Below are positions 1-11,955 of a stretch of DNA of 64,000 nt, one piece after another. Position 1 is the first letter of the stretch. The number at the start of each line of letters is the position of its first letter. Source of the stretch: Psoroptes ovis (Eukaryota > Arthropoda > Arachnida > Sarcoptiformes > Psoroptidae); NCBI GenBank assembly GCA_002943765.1, contig PQWQ01000015.1, positions 248,001 to 312,000 on the forward strand, given 5' to 3'. Position numbers and translations under genes: made by a program. A model generated the notes under the pieces. It made no database searches. It had not been told where the DNA came from and saw only the letters and a list, made by a program, of their open reading frames with translations.

Positions 1-16
1 TTTACGGACAACCTAA
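1..16. mobile_element. Truncated right end of a mariner-type miniature element
   Basis: The first 16 bases end in CGGACAACCTAA followed by TA. This matches the right terminal inverted repeat of four complete elements elsewhere in the window (2306, 21996, 57430, 58143). The rest of the copy would lie to the left of the window. It is non-coding. The identification rests on a short match, but the exact end and the adjoining TA dinucleotide fit. Confidence 0.6.
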
Positions 17-786
17 TAATATTCCTGAGCAAAATGGTAAACGATTATTTATATATTTTGTTTTCTTTGAAAATGTAAATTTTTCTTTTTTCATTCTTTT
101 ACTTTCGTTTTTTCATATTCTTCATATATATTAGCATTAAATGATTTGAACTTTGATTCTTTGATTTTTTTCTTCTTACTACTTTGAGTTTTCATTTTCT
201 TTAAATATGTCGTTTGTTTTCTTTTCTTCTACCCAAGATGTTTCGGTAGATGAATGAATGGGAAAAAAGTTTCAAATTTTTTCTGAAAAAATAAAAATTT
301 AAATTTTACTCGAAACAAACAAAAACATTTTCAATTTTGAAAGGGTTCTCGGGTCGAATGCATGTTTGCTACGTAAGTTGAATTCATGAATTTTTCCCAT
401 TTTTTTAAAAATACAATGATTACAATGAAATTACAAATTTTTTATTCTTTCCCCTTCGAATAATAATTTTTAGATTTGTATTTTAGTCCTCAAAGACTTT
501 TATTTTTTTCTCTTCAAGATGCTTCAATGTTTTTTCAACAACAAATTCTTCAAAAACAAAACCTTTTGTTTTACACCAATACACAATATTCCATTAAAAA
601 GTCATCAGTAATGATGAACAAATATGAATTTGAAATTAGTCTTAGAAAGTGTCTTAGTGAGTAAGTAAGTGAGACAACAAGTGTTCGTGGTCTCTGATTA
701 CACTGATATATAAGGTGTAGAAAATGGGAAATCCATTTATACGCGCCTAAAAAAACATATATCACACAGATAAATGTGAAAACTTT

Positions 787-805
787 ACACACACACACAC
801 ACACA
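787..805. repeat. AC dinucleotide microsatellite
   Basis: About nine and a half uninterrupted AC units. It has no visible link to a gene. Confidence 0.9.
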
Positions 806-856
806 AAAGTTTTCATTAAATTTAAATTAGCCCGAAAAAAAAAACAAATTGGAAAG

Positions 857-933
857 TTTTATTTATTTATTTATTTATTCATACATTCATTCATTCATTC
901 ATTTATTCATTCAAAAATTCAATTCATTCATTC
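857..933. repeat. Imperfect TTTA/TTCA tetranucleotide repeat
   Basis: A run of TTTA units passes into TTCA units with a few interruptions. The same tetranucleotide classes recur all over the window. Confidence 0.85.
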
Positions 934-2305
934 GCTTTTTTATTCTATATCTATTGCCTGCTTACAATCAACAACGAAAAAAATGATGATGAATTCATCA
1001 TTATTATTTCATAAATGAACAAAAAGAATAAATGATAAAATGATGAATGAGTGAGATATACGCAAAAAAATATTAATGAAAATGGCCTAAAAGCAATAGT
1101 AATGATATTAATAATGATAATAATTTTGTCATTTTTTATATTATCACATTCATATGATCTATATGTTTGTGGCTTTCTTTGATTATTTTTGTTGCTTTCA
1201 CATCCACTGTTGCTGTTGTTGCTGATTAATTCAATTTTTTTTCAGCGCTTTGTTCTTTTTGTATTTTTGGTATTTTTTTGTATTTGCATTCTGTGCTTCA
1301 AATCATAATGCTTGAAAAATGCAATTATTTGCGACTAACAAAACGACAGAGAATCACAGCGAATACAGTTTTCTACGATAGACAAAGTATGAACAAAGAT
1401 ATGCAAAGCGAAAAAAATGAAATGAAATGAATTTTGAAAACTTGATTATATGTACAACGATTTCAACGATTATTATTATTATGGTTGGTTATGTTGAAAC
1501 GAAACGAAATGAAAATAAAAATGAATAAATTCAATAATAATAATAATAATATTTGTCACATTTTTTTTTCTCATTCCATGATGATGATGATGATGATGAT
1601 GGACCTTGTGCATTTTGCATTCTGCTATGAGAATTCAGCAATTCAAATCATGGAAAAGTTTTTGAGCATCAAAAACTTTTAATTTGTAATGAAAAAAAAA
1701 ATACATGAGAAAAATACATACGAATAAATGAATAGAAAAAAAATTATTTGATTTCATATTCCACCATTTTTTTTTTTTTTTTTTTTTTCGTTGCTTTGTT
1801 TTGTTACATTTTACATTACTTGTATACTTGTTCTCTCGACGATGACAACAACCGATTTTACAATGATAACGATAATAAGAATAACGACAAGAGATAACAA
1901 TGAATTCTGAAATAATAGAATAGATATGAATTGAAATAAAATGAAATGAAACAATATAAAACATTGTTTTTGAATCAATGAAAATGATGAAACTTTTTCG
2001 ACATTTTTTTTTTATTATTTTAAATTTCCCAGTCTAAGATTCTATATTGCCAATATTGTTATTAGTATTATCATTATTGAATTGAATATGAATGAATGAA
2101 TCAGGTCAAAATTATCATTTTATCATTTAAATTTTCCGAATTTTTTTTTTTTTTTTTTTGAATTCAAATTCAAAATAGGAGAAATTATCATTTTGTAAAT
2201 TTAATGAACCATTTAATCTTTATTTTATTGCCGTTTTCATTCTTTTTATGTAAAAAAAAATCAAAAAACACTTTGAAAATGAATGAATGATTGTAATGTA
2301 ATGTA

Positions 2306-2385
2306 TTAGGTTGTCCGAAAAGTTCATTCCGCTTATTAATTTGAGTCAATCATAAAAATCGACCAGAACTTTCTGGACAACTTAA
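2306..2385 (+). mobile_element. 80-bp mariner-type miniature element, copy A
   Basis: The element begins TTAGGTTGTCCGAAAAGTT and ends in an imperfect inverted copy (AACTTTCTGGACAACTTAA). TA dinucleotides at 2304-2305 and 2386-2387 fit the target duplication of Tc1/mariner elements. It is 80 bp long and has no coding capacity. Its inner sequence (CATTCCGCTT ... CATAAAAATCG) is closely shared with the copy at 57430, so this is a family of deletion derivatives mobilised in trans rather than a chance inverted repeat. The match to mariner ends is from general knowledge of the superfamily. Confidence 0.85.
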
Positions 2386-3658
2386 TAATAAATGAAAAAA
2401 ATGAATATAAATTTTTCAAAAAAACTTGATTCATTGTAATTGATTTAAAATAGAAGGAAAAAAAATATTCAAATCAAATTTAAATTTGAATTGAAAAATA
2501 TTTGAATATTTTGAATATGTTCATGTTGAGGAAAATATCAATAAATATTTTTTTTTTAATTTTTTAAAATCCCCATCATCATCATCATCATTCCCGATGA
2601 TCATACCCTTATTTGTCGATTAAAATGACAAGTATAAAACTAAAAATTTGAAAAACGAAAATGTTTCAAGTAATTTAGATCAAACGATAATTTATCTATT
2701 TTGTTCATTTATTTATTTATTTATTTATCTAATATTTTTTGTCCTTTAATGGTTCGAGGCCACTAATTAATGAAATTTATAATCGACAAAACATGATTTT
2801 ATTTATTGCTTGAAAGCAAAACAAATTCGAAAAAAATTTTTCTGGCATTTTATTTGGGTGATAAAGTGGTGATGTTGATGATAATAATAATAAAATTTAA
2901 TATATTAATGTTTGTTGATAATGATCATCGTAATCATCATAATAATTATGACCGAAATGCACTGAAAATAAAATTTGAAAATTGAAAAATTGAAATTATT
3001 ATTATTATGTTCATGATTATGTTGTTTGTAAATCATATAACATCCACATTATCAAATCATTTTGTGTATATTTCTTCGGAATAAGCTGAAATTTTTTGTG
3101 CATTATTTTTTTCACATTTGAAATATGACATTTTTCTCATCTTCTTTGATTCAGAAATTATTTATTATCATTTTCATAAAATTCAATAGAAATTTAACAC
3201 TAAACACACATCCATTACACATGGCATAATAATATCAAAATAATTGTCGGTAATTTATATTTTGTCATTTCATTTTTTCTGTTTTTTTTTCAAAGAAATT
3301 ATGATTATTTTTCATATCTCTTAACAAACAGTGTTGGCCGATGATGGCTAAAATGAAAAATCAATAATATTGTTTTAGTTAGTTTGATGGTTGGTTGTTT
3401 TGGTTCGAGGTTTAATAGTTGCAATGTGAAATTTTATCACTTGTTTTATCAATTTTGGTTAAATTTTTTAAAAAAGAAGAAACTGATAAAATTTTTCTCG
3501 TCATAAAAGAATTTAAAATTGGTTTAGAAAATGTTTAATGGAACAAGTTTTTTTCAAATTCATATCTGATATCATCATTAAATTATTTAATGTTGAATGT
3601 ATTTTCAAAAAATTGATTGAGGCTTACACTACCATCTTTTGTTTGCTATTTACATTCA
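2386..3658. other. Non-coding, 3' flank of the P450 gene
   Basis: This is A+T-rich DNA with TTTA repeats near 2707-2730 and short trinucleotide runs. I see no exon or RNA gene in it. Confidence 0.65.
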
Positions 3659-3664
3659 TTTATT
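3659..3664 (-). terminator. Poly(A) signal of the P450 gene
   Basis: The minus strand reads AATAAA about 25 nt downstream of the P450 stop codon, which is the expected place for a cleavage/polyadenylation signal. AATAAA is common in A+T-rich DNA, so position is the main support. Confidence 0.55.
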
Positions 3665-3688
3665 CTCTGCTTTTTTCTTCTTAAATCT

Positions 3689-5472
3689 TCAAATCCTTTT
3701 TGTTAATCCAACATATATTGGTGTTGTTTTTAGTAGAAATAAACTTTTTTCCAATCTCAACTGTCGGCATGTTTTATCAGTTGGTTTGATGATAAAATTT
3801 TTGATAATATTTGCTAAACCTAATTTTGCTTCTGCTAATGCAAATCTCATGCCTATACAATTTCTTGGTCCACCACCGAATGGTAAATATGTGTATGGAA
3901 CAATGTTATCACGATTTTCAGGCAAAAATCGATCAGGATCGAATTTCTCTGGATCAGGATAATATTGTGGATCATGATGTATAGAATAAACCGGTATCAA
4001 TATTCCAATATCTTTTTCCAATGTGAAATTATATTCAGGAATATGATATTCTTCATTAGATTCGCGACTTAATACTATTGCAGGCGGATGAATGCGCAAT
4101 GTTTCAGATATGACGGCATCTAAGTATGGCAATTTCATAACATTATTGAAATTCAATTTTTCTCCTTTATCCAAAATTGATGTTTTTAACTCATCATAAA
4201 GCTTCTCTTGAATTTTCGAATTAACTGCCAATTCATACATACAAAATGTTAATGTTGATGCTGTTGTTTCATAGCCAGCTAATAAAAAGATCATTGATTG
4301 TGCAACGATTTCTTTCTCATTCAAAAATTTAGATCCAATAATTTCTTTGAACATTTTTTCCTCTTTACTTAATTCCTCCTCACCTAAAAATTGTGATTAT
4401 TATTAATGATTTGTTCAGTTGACTTGAGTATAGTAAAATTAAATCATACCTTGATTAACATGATGAGAATCGAATGAATCTTCTTTTTCAAAATTCTTAT
4501 CTTTACCATGTTCTGCTTTTATCATTAATTCAAGCATATCTTCATAATTTCTTGTTTTATTTTCACGTCTTTGCTTGATCACGTGTGATGATACATTCAT
4601 GAAAAAATCAGCAGTTTCAGAACGATATGGTGGTATTTTCATATTGTGAAGTGGTCTCATCAGCACCGATGGTGTCATCATTAATATCAATTGTTTGAAT
4701 AGATTAAATGAAAAAAATGCTCTTGCATTGCGAACAAATACATTTTCTTGGTCGTTGTGTGCATCAGTATCGGTAGCAAATGCACATTTAGCGATAACAT
4801 CCATGGTGAAATTTCCCATAACATTATGCACTAAAAACGATTCGTTTTTGTCTGAAATTTTTTCAAAAACTTTCATCATTGAATCTGTACATTGATTAAT
4901 TTTGCCCTCCATTTTTTTCATTTTTGAGCTGGTAAACATCGGTGTCAAAATTGAACGTATACGTTTCCAGGATTCATCACGAGCATTGAATAAATTTTTT
5001 TCAAATGTTTCATTTCTCGTTGTTTGCTTAATGCGATTCCGAAAAATTGAAAAATCTTGTACTAAAATTCGTTTGATAATTTTAGGGTCAGCAACACATA
5101 ACATTGGTTTAATGCCTGAATACAAGCTGCAGTAATTCGATAAATTTATCAAATTGACCATGAAAATTTAAAAAAATGATTTACCCGAAAAAATTTCCAT
5201 ATTTTTTGACATATTCTTGATGTAATAATGCAACAGGCTTGAACGGTAGAAAAGAATTTCCCAAAAATGGTATCACGGTTGGGCCAGAGATGCCTCTCCT
5301 ACTCCAATAGCCATATTTATGATAATAATACCTGAGAAATTAAAAAGAAGAATTAATTTGATGAATTTAAATAAAAAAACAGAATTTACAAAAAGAAAAA
5401 TGAAACAATAAGTATCAGGAATACGGCACCAAACCGGCCAAATAAATCATATAAATAATCGATTGAATACAT
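3689..5472 (-). CDS. Cytochrome P450, CYP3 clan (CYP3/6/9-like), complete, four exons
   Basis: Exons, in transcript order, are 5472-5390, 5331-5185, 5126-4450 and 4383-3689, giving 533 residues. Introns are 58, 58 and 66 bp, all GT-AG, and the phases match throughout. The protein starts with an N-terminal membrane anchor (about residues 14-28). A YWSRRGISGP-type hinge and proline segment follow. Later come the I-helix oxygen-binding motif AGYETT (338-343), ExxR as ETLR (396-399), FDPDRF (450-455) and the heme loop FGGGPRNCIG (from 471) with the axial cysteine at about 478. All diagnostic P450 residues are present, so it should be a working microsomal, heme-thiolate monooxygenase anchored in the ER. 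CYP3-clan enzymes typically oxidise xenobiotics; its substrate cannot be told. Starting at 5472 gives a standard anchor, and a TATA box lies 46 nt upstream. The length is normal for the family. No neighbouring P450 copy is present. Confidence 0.95.
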
Positions 5473-5517
5473 GTTTATTTTGAATTTTTTTCATTCTCTT
5501 AATCGCTAATAGTCTTA

Positions 5518-5525
5518 TTTATATA
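5518..5525 (-). promoter_or_regulatory. Candidate TATA box of the P450 gene
   Basis: The minus strand reads TATATAAA 46 nt upstream of the P450 start codon. Initiation about 30 nt downstream would leave a short leader of roughly 15-20 nt. TATA-like strings are frequent here, so only the position supports it. Confidence 0.4.
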
Positions 5526-5526
5526 T

Positions 5527-7503
5527 GAAAAAAAGTTTAAATTATCAAAGCACTAAAATAATATTGAATATTTGTGACATTCGGCGATAATCAATGTTCG
5601 AAATGAAATCAACATGTGAAATCAATCAATTTTTCCTTTTTCATTCAAACAATCTAGCCAAATTCCGAAAACAGCCTGTTTTTCGTCCTGAAAAAAGTCA
5701 TAATTCATCCTTGATTTGTTATATTATCATTGATTGTACCTTATCATTATGATCATTTGATGTGCCATCGATTGTAAATGTAATAGTACTTTATCAATTG
5801 CTTTTTTTCAATTGAAAATTGATAATTTTTTTAAAATTCGTACTAAAATGTCTGATATCAAGTTCATCCGATAGATGGCAACAAATTTTTCAAATCACAA
5901 CCCAAAAAAAAAAAAACTTTAATCATACCATTACACCATTTGACATTAGAAATATCGAAATTAAATTTTAAATCTAAAAAAATGAATTTTCGAATAAAAC
6001 AAAAAAAAAGAAAATAAGCCGAAATCATTATTATTTTCGGGTTGTATTAGATCTGAACTATTATTTAAGTACTCCGTTAAAAACTATGATGATTTATATA
6101 TTTTTGCACTTTTTCAGTGCGTAAGTTTGACTTGTTTATTTTAATGTGTTTGTAGACAATTTTTCGACCATTTTTTTTCCTCATATTTTTTTTCATTCAA
6201 TGATAAATTTCAATTCGATTATCGACTTTTCATTATTATTTCTCCATGAACTAAAAAAGGGCAAAAAAAAGAATGAAAATAAAAATAAAAACAAAAGAAA
6301 AATTCCAATATGTAATTGACAAGCACACGATTGAATCTGAATTGTGTGTATATTGTATTGTGTGAATTGTGAAAATAACTGAAAAAACAAAGATTAAAAT
6401 ATCGAAATCGAATAAATCATAGAATAATTTATGAAGTATAAAGTGGTGAAGTAAAAATGATTCTCAAAACTAAAATCTTCTCGATCTCATATTTCATATT
6501 TCAATAAAAAGCGAAAAATGAAGTGGAAAAAAAAATATTCAATTTCAACGAAAAACGAAGAAATGGTCAATCGAAAATTTTAAAAAAAATTGTTTTTCCA
6601 TTCTTTCTTTATCATAATACATTACATTATTAGTAGTATTATTAATAGTACAAGTATTAGCTAGAAAATGTTACCATGACATTTTTTTTCTTCTATTGAA
6701 AATTTCAATGTGAAATTCTTAATCTGATTCCTTATTTATTTATTTATTTTTATTTTTTATTTTCTTAAACATATTAATATAAAATTCTTATTTTTTTTTC
6801 TCTCTCTCTCTCTTTTGACTAGAATTCATCGATGATTAGCTTTTTCTTTGGAATAATGATCAAATAAATAAATAAATAAAATGTGCAAAAATGTGAAAAA
6901 AATCGAATAGATGATTCAAATGAAATTCGAAATAAGAGAATAATAAAAAAAACCATCACTAAAACAATGGACAAAAATTTTTGGGCTCAATGATTGAAGA
7001 TTATTATTATTGGATAAAACCAAATTTCTAAGAAATAATAATAATAATAATGATATTATTCAATTTTCCAATTTAAAATCATTATGAAAACATCAATTCA
7101 AATGATAATATATGGATTCTTCTTCTTATTCTTCTTTTTCTTGATCATCGAATAAAAAATATAAAAATGTTGAATCATTATTGATAATTTTTTTAATTAA
7201 AATTGAACAAATTTGGAGCCAAACAAAAGAAAAAAAAAGAAAAATTGAAAATAAAGAATTAGCTCAATTTATTTTGAAAGAATCAATGAAATACAACTGC
7301 CATTACATAAAGAGAGAAATGAAAACAAGTTTGCCATTCAATTAATATCTTTTTTTTCGTACACATTGAAAAATAATCACATTTTTTTGTCGCTCTCGAT
7401 TATTCTTTACGACATATTGGAATACACATTGGAATTTCATCCCTTGTTCCAATTTCAAAATATAAAGAAAAAAAGAAAACGAAAAACAAAACAATCAAAC
7501 AAT
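5527..7503. other. Intergenic stretch between P450 and the 7504 exon
   Basis: The P450 is transcribed leftward and the exon at 7504 rightward, so this is a divergent intergenic region that should hold both promoters. I see TTTA repeats near 6735 and a TC run near 6800-6812. I see no convincing gene or RNA. Confidence 0.6.
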
Positions 7504-7900
7504 ATGATGAATTTTCATTATCAGATCGAAATTCCATTGAAAACATTCCAAAAACAAAATGAAAATATTGATAATAATGAAAAATTCCTAAATGAAAATT
7601 ATTTATATTATCAAATTGATAATTTTTATGATGATAACAATGATAATAATAATAATAACAATTATTTTAATGCTAAAACAACAATAAATAATTGTTATAA
7701 TCGAAAACAAACGCTAAATAATAAACAACAACAACCATTGAAGCAATTGAATATTGATAATAATAATTGTAAAAGAATGAAAATAAATACAACAACGGAA
7801 CAGCAACCAACAAAGCCTCCACCGACGACAACAACGACATATTGGATAACAATAATAATAATCATAATTATTATCATCAAATCAACCGAAGCGATTCAAA
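7504..7900 (+). CDS. Candidate first coding exon with signal-like segment (possible alternative 5' exon of the sidestep-like gene)
   Basis: The frame opens with ATG ATG at 7504 and encodes 132 residues plus one base. It runs through an Asn-rich low-complexity stretch (about residues 24-90), a TTTEQQPTKPPPTTTTT linker and a hydrophobic run starting YWIT and followed by isoleucines (113-125). It then reads STEA, a plausible signal-peptidase site, just before the splice donor GTAAGT at 7901, which leaves phase 1. A signal segment followed at once by a phase-1 junction is typical of first exons of Ig-superfamily receptors. Joining A at 7900 to GT at 55968 keeps the reading frame and would add Ig1 directly after the signal sequence. 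That would need a 48-kb intron and is inference. An inner Met at residue 92 is an alternative start. It could also belong to another, unseen gene. Confidence 0.5.
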
Positions 7901-10301
7901 GTAAGTTTGTTTTTCATTTTTTTCATTTTTTTCCATATTTGATTGAAACATAAGAGAGGAAGAATATTGTGAAATAGTGCATAGATATTTGAAAATATTG
8001 AATCGGAATTGAAACGATTCCGATTGAAAGTTTAGTTTTGAGTTTTTCATATATTATGAATTGAAAGTGCCTCGAGGAATACAATTCTTTTTTCCTTTGA
8101 AATTCTTCCCTATTTTCGATGATAATCGAGCTTCGATTGATTTCAACTTGAGTCTTGAATTCGTTTGAGAAAAACATTTTCAAAAAAAATAACCAAATCG
8201 TTTCCATTCATTTCTGTTCCGTAGACATTCCATTACAAATTAAACAATTAATCAATTGGAAAATTTTTATATGAAAGTTTTTTTTCCATTTGATTATCAA
8301 CAATAATGCTATAAAAGCATCATTGTTTATCACAAACAAATTTTCGATAACACATTAATGATGATTGATCAATATTATTTTTTTTTTGTTTGCATCAATT
8401 TTCCTTTGTTTTATTTTCAATTTTTTTCCTTTATTATTGACATTTAAACAACTTTTCAACTTGTTCTTGTTTCAAAATTTTTCTCCATTGAATTTGAGGT
8501 CAACGTAGATATTTTATTTTTATTTATTTTTTCGATTTGACATTTTACACATTTTTCTCCATTATATTCATTGAAGAATGTCTCGGAATTATTTGCAAAA
8601 TTAATGTGTGTGTAAGTGTTTCTGTGTGTGTGATTAATTAATTTCTTAGCACTAAAAAAAAAAGAAATTTATATTTTTATATAAATGTAAAAGTATTTTT
8701 CAAATGAAATGAAATCTAATAGTAGGAAATAAAATGAATTGGTTTGTGAATGAAAGATATTTTTCATTCGGAGAAAATAAGTGAGCGAGAAAAAAAACGT
8801 CTTTTCTCTGCTTTTTTATTCTGAAAAATTGCAAAGAATTTCACATGGGTACAATTAATAATTTGAAGATATTATCATCATCATCATCTTCATCGTCATT
8901 GTCTTGAATTTTCTCGATCATTTATCGATGTTTCTATTATTTACATCATTATTGAATGAAGTAGAAATTGCTTCATTTCTACTTCATTTTTGTTCATTTT
9001 ATTATCTTTACGAAAAAAAAAAACGATGGAAATCATTGGAAATCATTTGAAAATCTTGAAAATGATTTCTATCCATCTGAAAAGTCTTAAAGAAAGAAAA
9101 TGAAAGCGATAAATTTTCGATTGAAGTTAAATTATCGAATCATATTCACTATTCGGTTTAAAAAAAAAGGCATCAATCATTTGAAAAATGAAATTTATTT
9201 CCTCGAAAAATTAAATGAAAAACTTTTTATTCATTTTTATGATTTTCATTATTATTATTATTATTGAAATTTTTACTCCCAAGCATTTATAAAGTGTAAA
9301 ATTATTCATATAACTGATTTTTTTTTTAAATGAAAATTATCATACATAGATTCATATTAGATTATGATTCTCATTTGCAAAAACTATATCAGCATAACTA
9401 TAAGTTTTTATATTCTCTCTCCATACATTTTCGAATATAATTTACGATTCTTTTTTTTTCGAAAAAAATTTCATTATGATTATGATCATCACTGCTGATA
9501 TGATATCATAAAACTTTTATGATGAATTTTTAAATAAATAACAGTAACGTAAATCAATTATCAATAGCTTTGAAAACTTCTTTTTGATATGTCTCGTAGA
9601 CAATCATTGTGTAACAATGGAAAAATTTATATGAAAATTCCCTAGACATATTTCGAAATATATACAGCAACTAACTTGCAGACATACTGTTTTCATCATC
9701 TATCAATCAGGTTTTTATTATCAATAATTTTTTTTTTTTGAATTTTTCATTAACATCAAGCATTTTATATTCTTGAGAATTGCTTCATTTTTCTATGGAA
9801 CTGTCATACATATGTGTGTGTGGCGAAGCACAAGCAAACAAGTAATATAAAACGTGTATATGAATTCATAATGAATGCTGAAAGAAAAATGCAATAAATT
9901 ATGAATATTTTTGGCATGAAAAATAAAAATTGTTGTTGAGTAATTCGTTACACTTAATTGAAAATTATGCAATGTGAACATTGAATGAAAGTAAAAAAAT
10001 AAAGACAAAAACACCAGAATTATATTAACAAACATTTGATGAAATTTTCAAACATAATGAACATTACTCATTACATTCAAGGTATTCAAAACCAGAAATT
10101 TTTATTCTAATGTAAAAATAAAAATTATTTATGATTTCAACAAGGCAACTATGTAATGAGAATTTTATGATTTACGTACTTTGTGTACGGAGCGTTTTTG
10201 AAAATTATCGAATTAAAACAACCGTTAAATCGATTGAACAAAAAGTTCGATCAAAAAACCACATGCTTTTTAATAATGAATGTAAAATTTTGATTTCAAA
10301 T
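7901..10301. other. Non-coding A+T-rich stretch (possible intron)
   Basis: It holds only short trinucleotide and T/A runs. No exon with a credible acceptor-donor pair and protein-like sequence was found. It would be intronic if the 7504 exon splices to 55968. Confidence 0.55.
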
Positions 10302-10309
10302 GATTAATG
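10302..10309. repeat. 8-bp target-site duplication, left copy
   Basis: GATTAATG directly precedes the hAT-type element and is repeated exactly at 10497-10504. Eight bases is the hallmark duplication length of hAT transposition. Confidence 0.9.
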
Positions 10310-10496
10310 CAGTCATTCTCAACCGGTGTTCCGCGGCACTTTAGTGTTCCGCGAGATCCCAAAAATGTGCCGCCAAATTTCGTAAATCTAACTCATTCCT
10401 TTACTATTCCCTTACTTGGTGTGCCGCAAGATTTTGGAAATAAAGGCTTTTCCTTTTTTCAGTGTGCCGCAGCGAAAAAAAGGTTGAGAATGACTG
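10310..10496. mobile_element. 187-bp non-autonomous hAT-type miniature transposon
   Basis: The ends are perfect 15-bp inverted repeats (CAGTCATTCTCAACC at 10310-10324, its complement at 10482-10496), flanked by identical 8-bp duplications. The start CAG and end CTG fit hAT ends. Inside are five same-strand copies of GTGT(T/G)CCGC or its 8-bp core (10326, 10344, 10366, 10419, 10462), laid out like sub-terminal transposase-binding repeats. It is clearly more G+C-rich than its surroundings and has no transposase, so movement would depend on a hAT transposase elsewhere in the genome. The intact ends and duplication suggest a fairly recent insertion. An open frame crossing it (10307-10525) is accidental. 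Confidence 0.93.
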
Positions 10497-10504
10497 GATT
10501 AATG
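10497..10504. repeat. 8-bp target-site duplication, right copy
   Basis: GATTAATG, identical to 10302-10309, abuts the right inverted repeat of the hAT-type element. Confidence 0.9.
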
Positions 10505-11520
10505 TATAATTTAATGAATGATTAACAATTTCAAACAATTACAAATTTTTTAAACAAAAGATACCGAAAACGTAAGACACACATAACAAAAATTTATAAT
10601 TTAATTTCAATGTAATTTTTCTTTTATTATTAGAATAAATAAAATATCTCTTTATGTTTGTGTGAAATATTAACAATCAAATAACGAAAGTTTATTACGA
10701 ATGAATGGTATTGTTCTTGTTTCTCACTACACAACTAGACAATGAATGCGGAAATGAATCATTATTTTTTTTACATCAAATCATCATTTATATTTCAAGG
10801 AAAAATAATCAAAGATTATTCTGTTGAAAAAAAATTGGTCCATAAGAAATAGAATCGGTCTTGGCATCATAACTCTAGATGGCATCGTTCTTCTAGGCCT
10901 GGTTCTATGTTGAAAAATAAATAATTTTCTCCTTTTCTTTGAAACCTACGGACGGTTCGAGAAAATATTTGCACCAAATTTGGACCTAGCTCGGTCGATT
11001 TTTTTTCCATTATTTTTCATACATACATTTCATACCATTCATTCATTTCATACTAATATTTTTTTTATATACTTTTTTTTGACCATAAACACACGCCATG
11101 ATCAGAAGAATAAGACGAAAAAAAAAATGAAATGAAATGAAATGAATCAAAGCATTCAAAATTATTAATATTTTTATTATTATTATTATTATCATTATAT
11201 TACTGGTGCATTGTAATCCAGAATTCATGTGTGTTTGTGTGTGTGTCCAGAATATTTTCAAGAATATTATTAATACATTTCTTCTTCTTTTTTTTCTTGT
11301 CTATGAACATTACATTTTCATTTTTTCATATTTTTTTGGGGTATTTCGATTCAACGAAAGCAAAATACTAATAAAAAAAAGATATTCCATTGAATATTGA
11401 AGATTGAATTATTATTATTATTTTCGTTGTTATTATTACATTGAATATTATTCAATAATGATAATAATGATGTTTTATATGATGTGTGGTTTTTTTCCAT
11501 TTTTTGCTCGGTATATTTCT

Positions 11521-11560
11521 GTTTGTTTGTTTGTTTGTTTGGTTGGTTGGTTGGTTGGTT
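11521..11560. repeat. GTTT then GGTT tetranucleotide repeat
   Basis: Five GTTT units are followed by five GGTT units, an abrupt unit switch inside one tract. Confidence 0.85.
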
Positions 11561-11603
11561 AGTTATTCCAATGAATAACATGTGAAAACATGTTAATGAT
11601 CAT

Positions 11604-11629
11604 TGTGTGTGTGTGTGTGTGTGTGTGTG
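11604..11629. repeat. TG dinucleotide microsatellite
   Basis: Thirteen uninterrupted TG units. Confidence 0.9.
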
Positions 11630-11931
11630 CATGTAATATTTTCATCATTTTCATTTTCATTTTTCCTTAGTGTTGTTAATGTTGTTGTTGTTGTTGTTGA
11701 TGATGATGTTGAAAAATAATTTTCTCAGCAAAAAAAAAGCCCGGGTAAATATGAATGAATAAATAGTGATTTGTTGTTAATAATAATAATAATAATAATA
11801 ATCATAAGAATAAGAATAATGATCACGATAACACGATGATAAAACGCCCAATGAAATAATAATGATAATAGAAAAAAAATAATAATAATTCAAAATCATA
11901 ATTTCATGTCAATAATATTAATGATAATTTT

Positions 11932-11955
11932 TTGTTGTTGTTGTTGTTGTTGTTG
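11932..11955. repeat. TTG trinucleotide microsatellite
   Basis: About eight TTG units. Other TTG runs occur near 11683, 13690, 24232, 33478 and 33788. Confidence 0.85.

Larger units (their letters stand above)
17..2305. other. Non-coding A+T-rich stretch with simple repeats
   Basis: I see no supportable gene here. It contains an AC microsatellite (787-805), a TTTA/TTCA tetranucleotide run (857-933), ATG/GAT runs near 1578-1601 and T homopolymers near 1767-1788 and 2142-2159. Open frames in this stretch are short, low in complexity and lack splice context. Confidence 0.7.

Noticed and set aside
2741..2775. GGTTCGAGGCC resembling a tRNA T-arm
   Set aside because: No acceptor, D or anticodon stem could be formed around it; the same applies to GGTTCGAGG near 3403.
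3639..3962. Plus-strand open frame of 107 codons at the P450 locus
   Set aside because: It is the antisense shadow of the last P450 exon, whose minus-strand frame carries all family motifs.
10209..10258. Motifs ACAACCGTT and AAAAAGTTCGAT also seen in the BEL/Pao LTR
   Set aside because: Order and spacing differ and the flanks do not align, so it is not a solo LTR fragment.
10307..10525. 72-codon open frame
   Set aside because: It spans the hAT miniature element from its duplication to beyond its right end and has no protein-like features.
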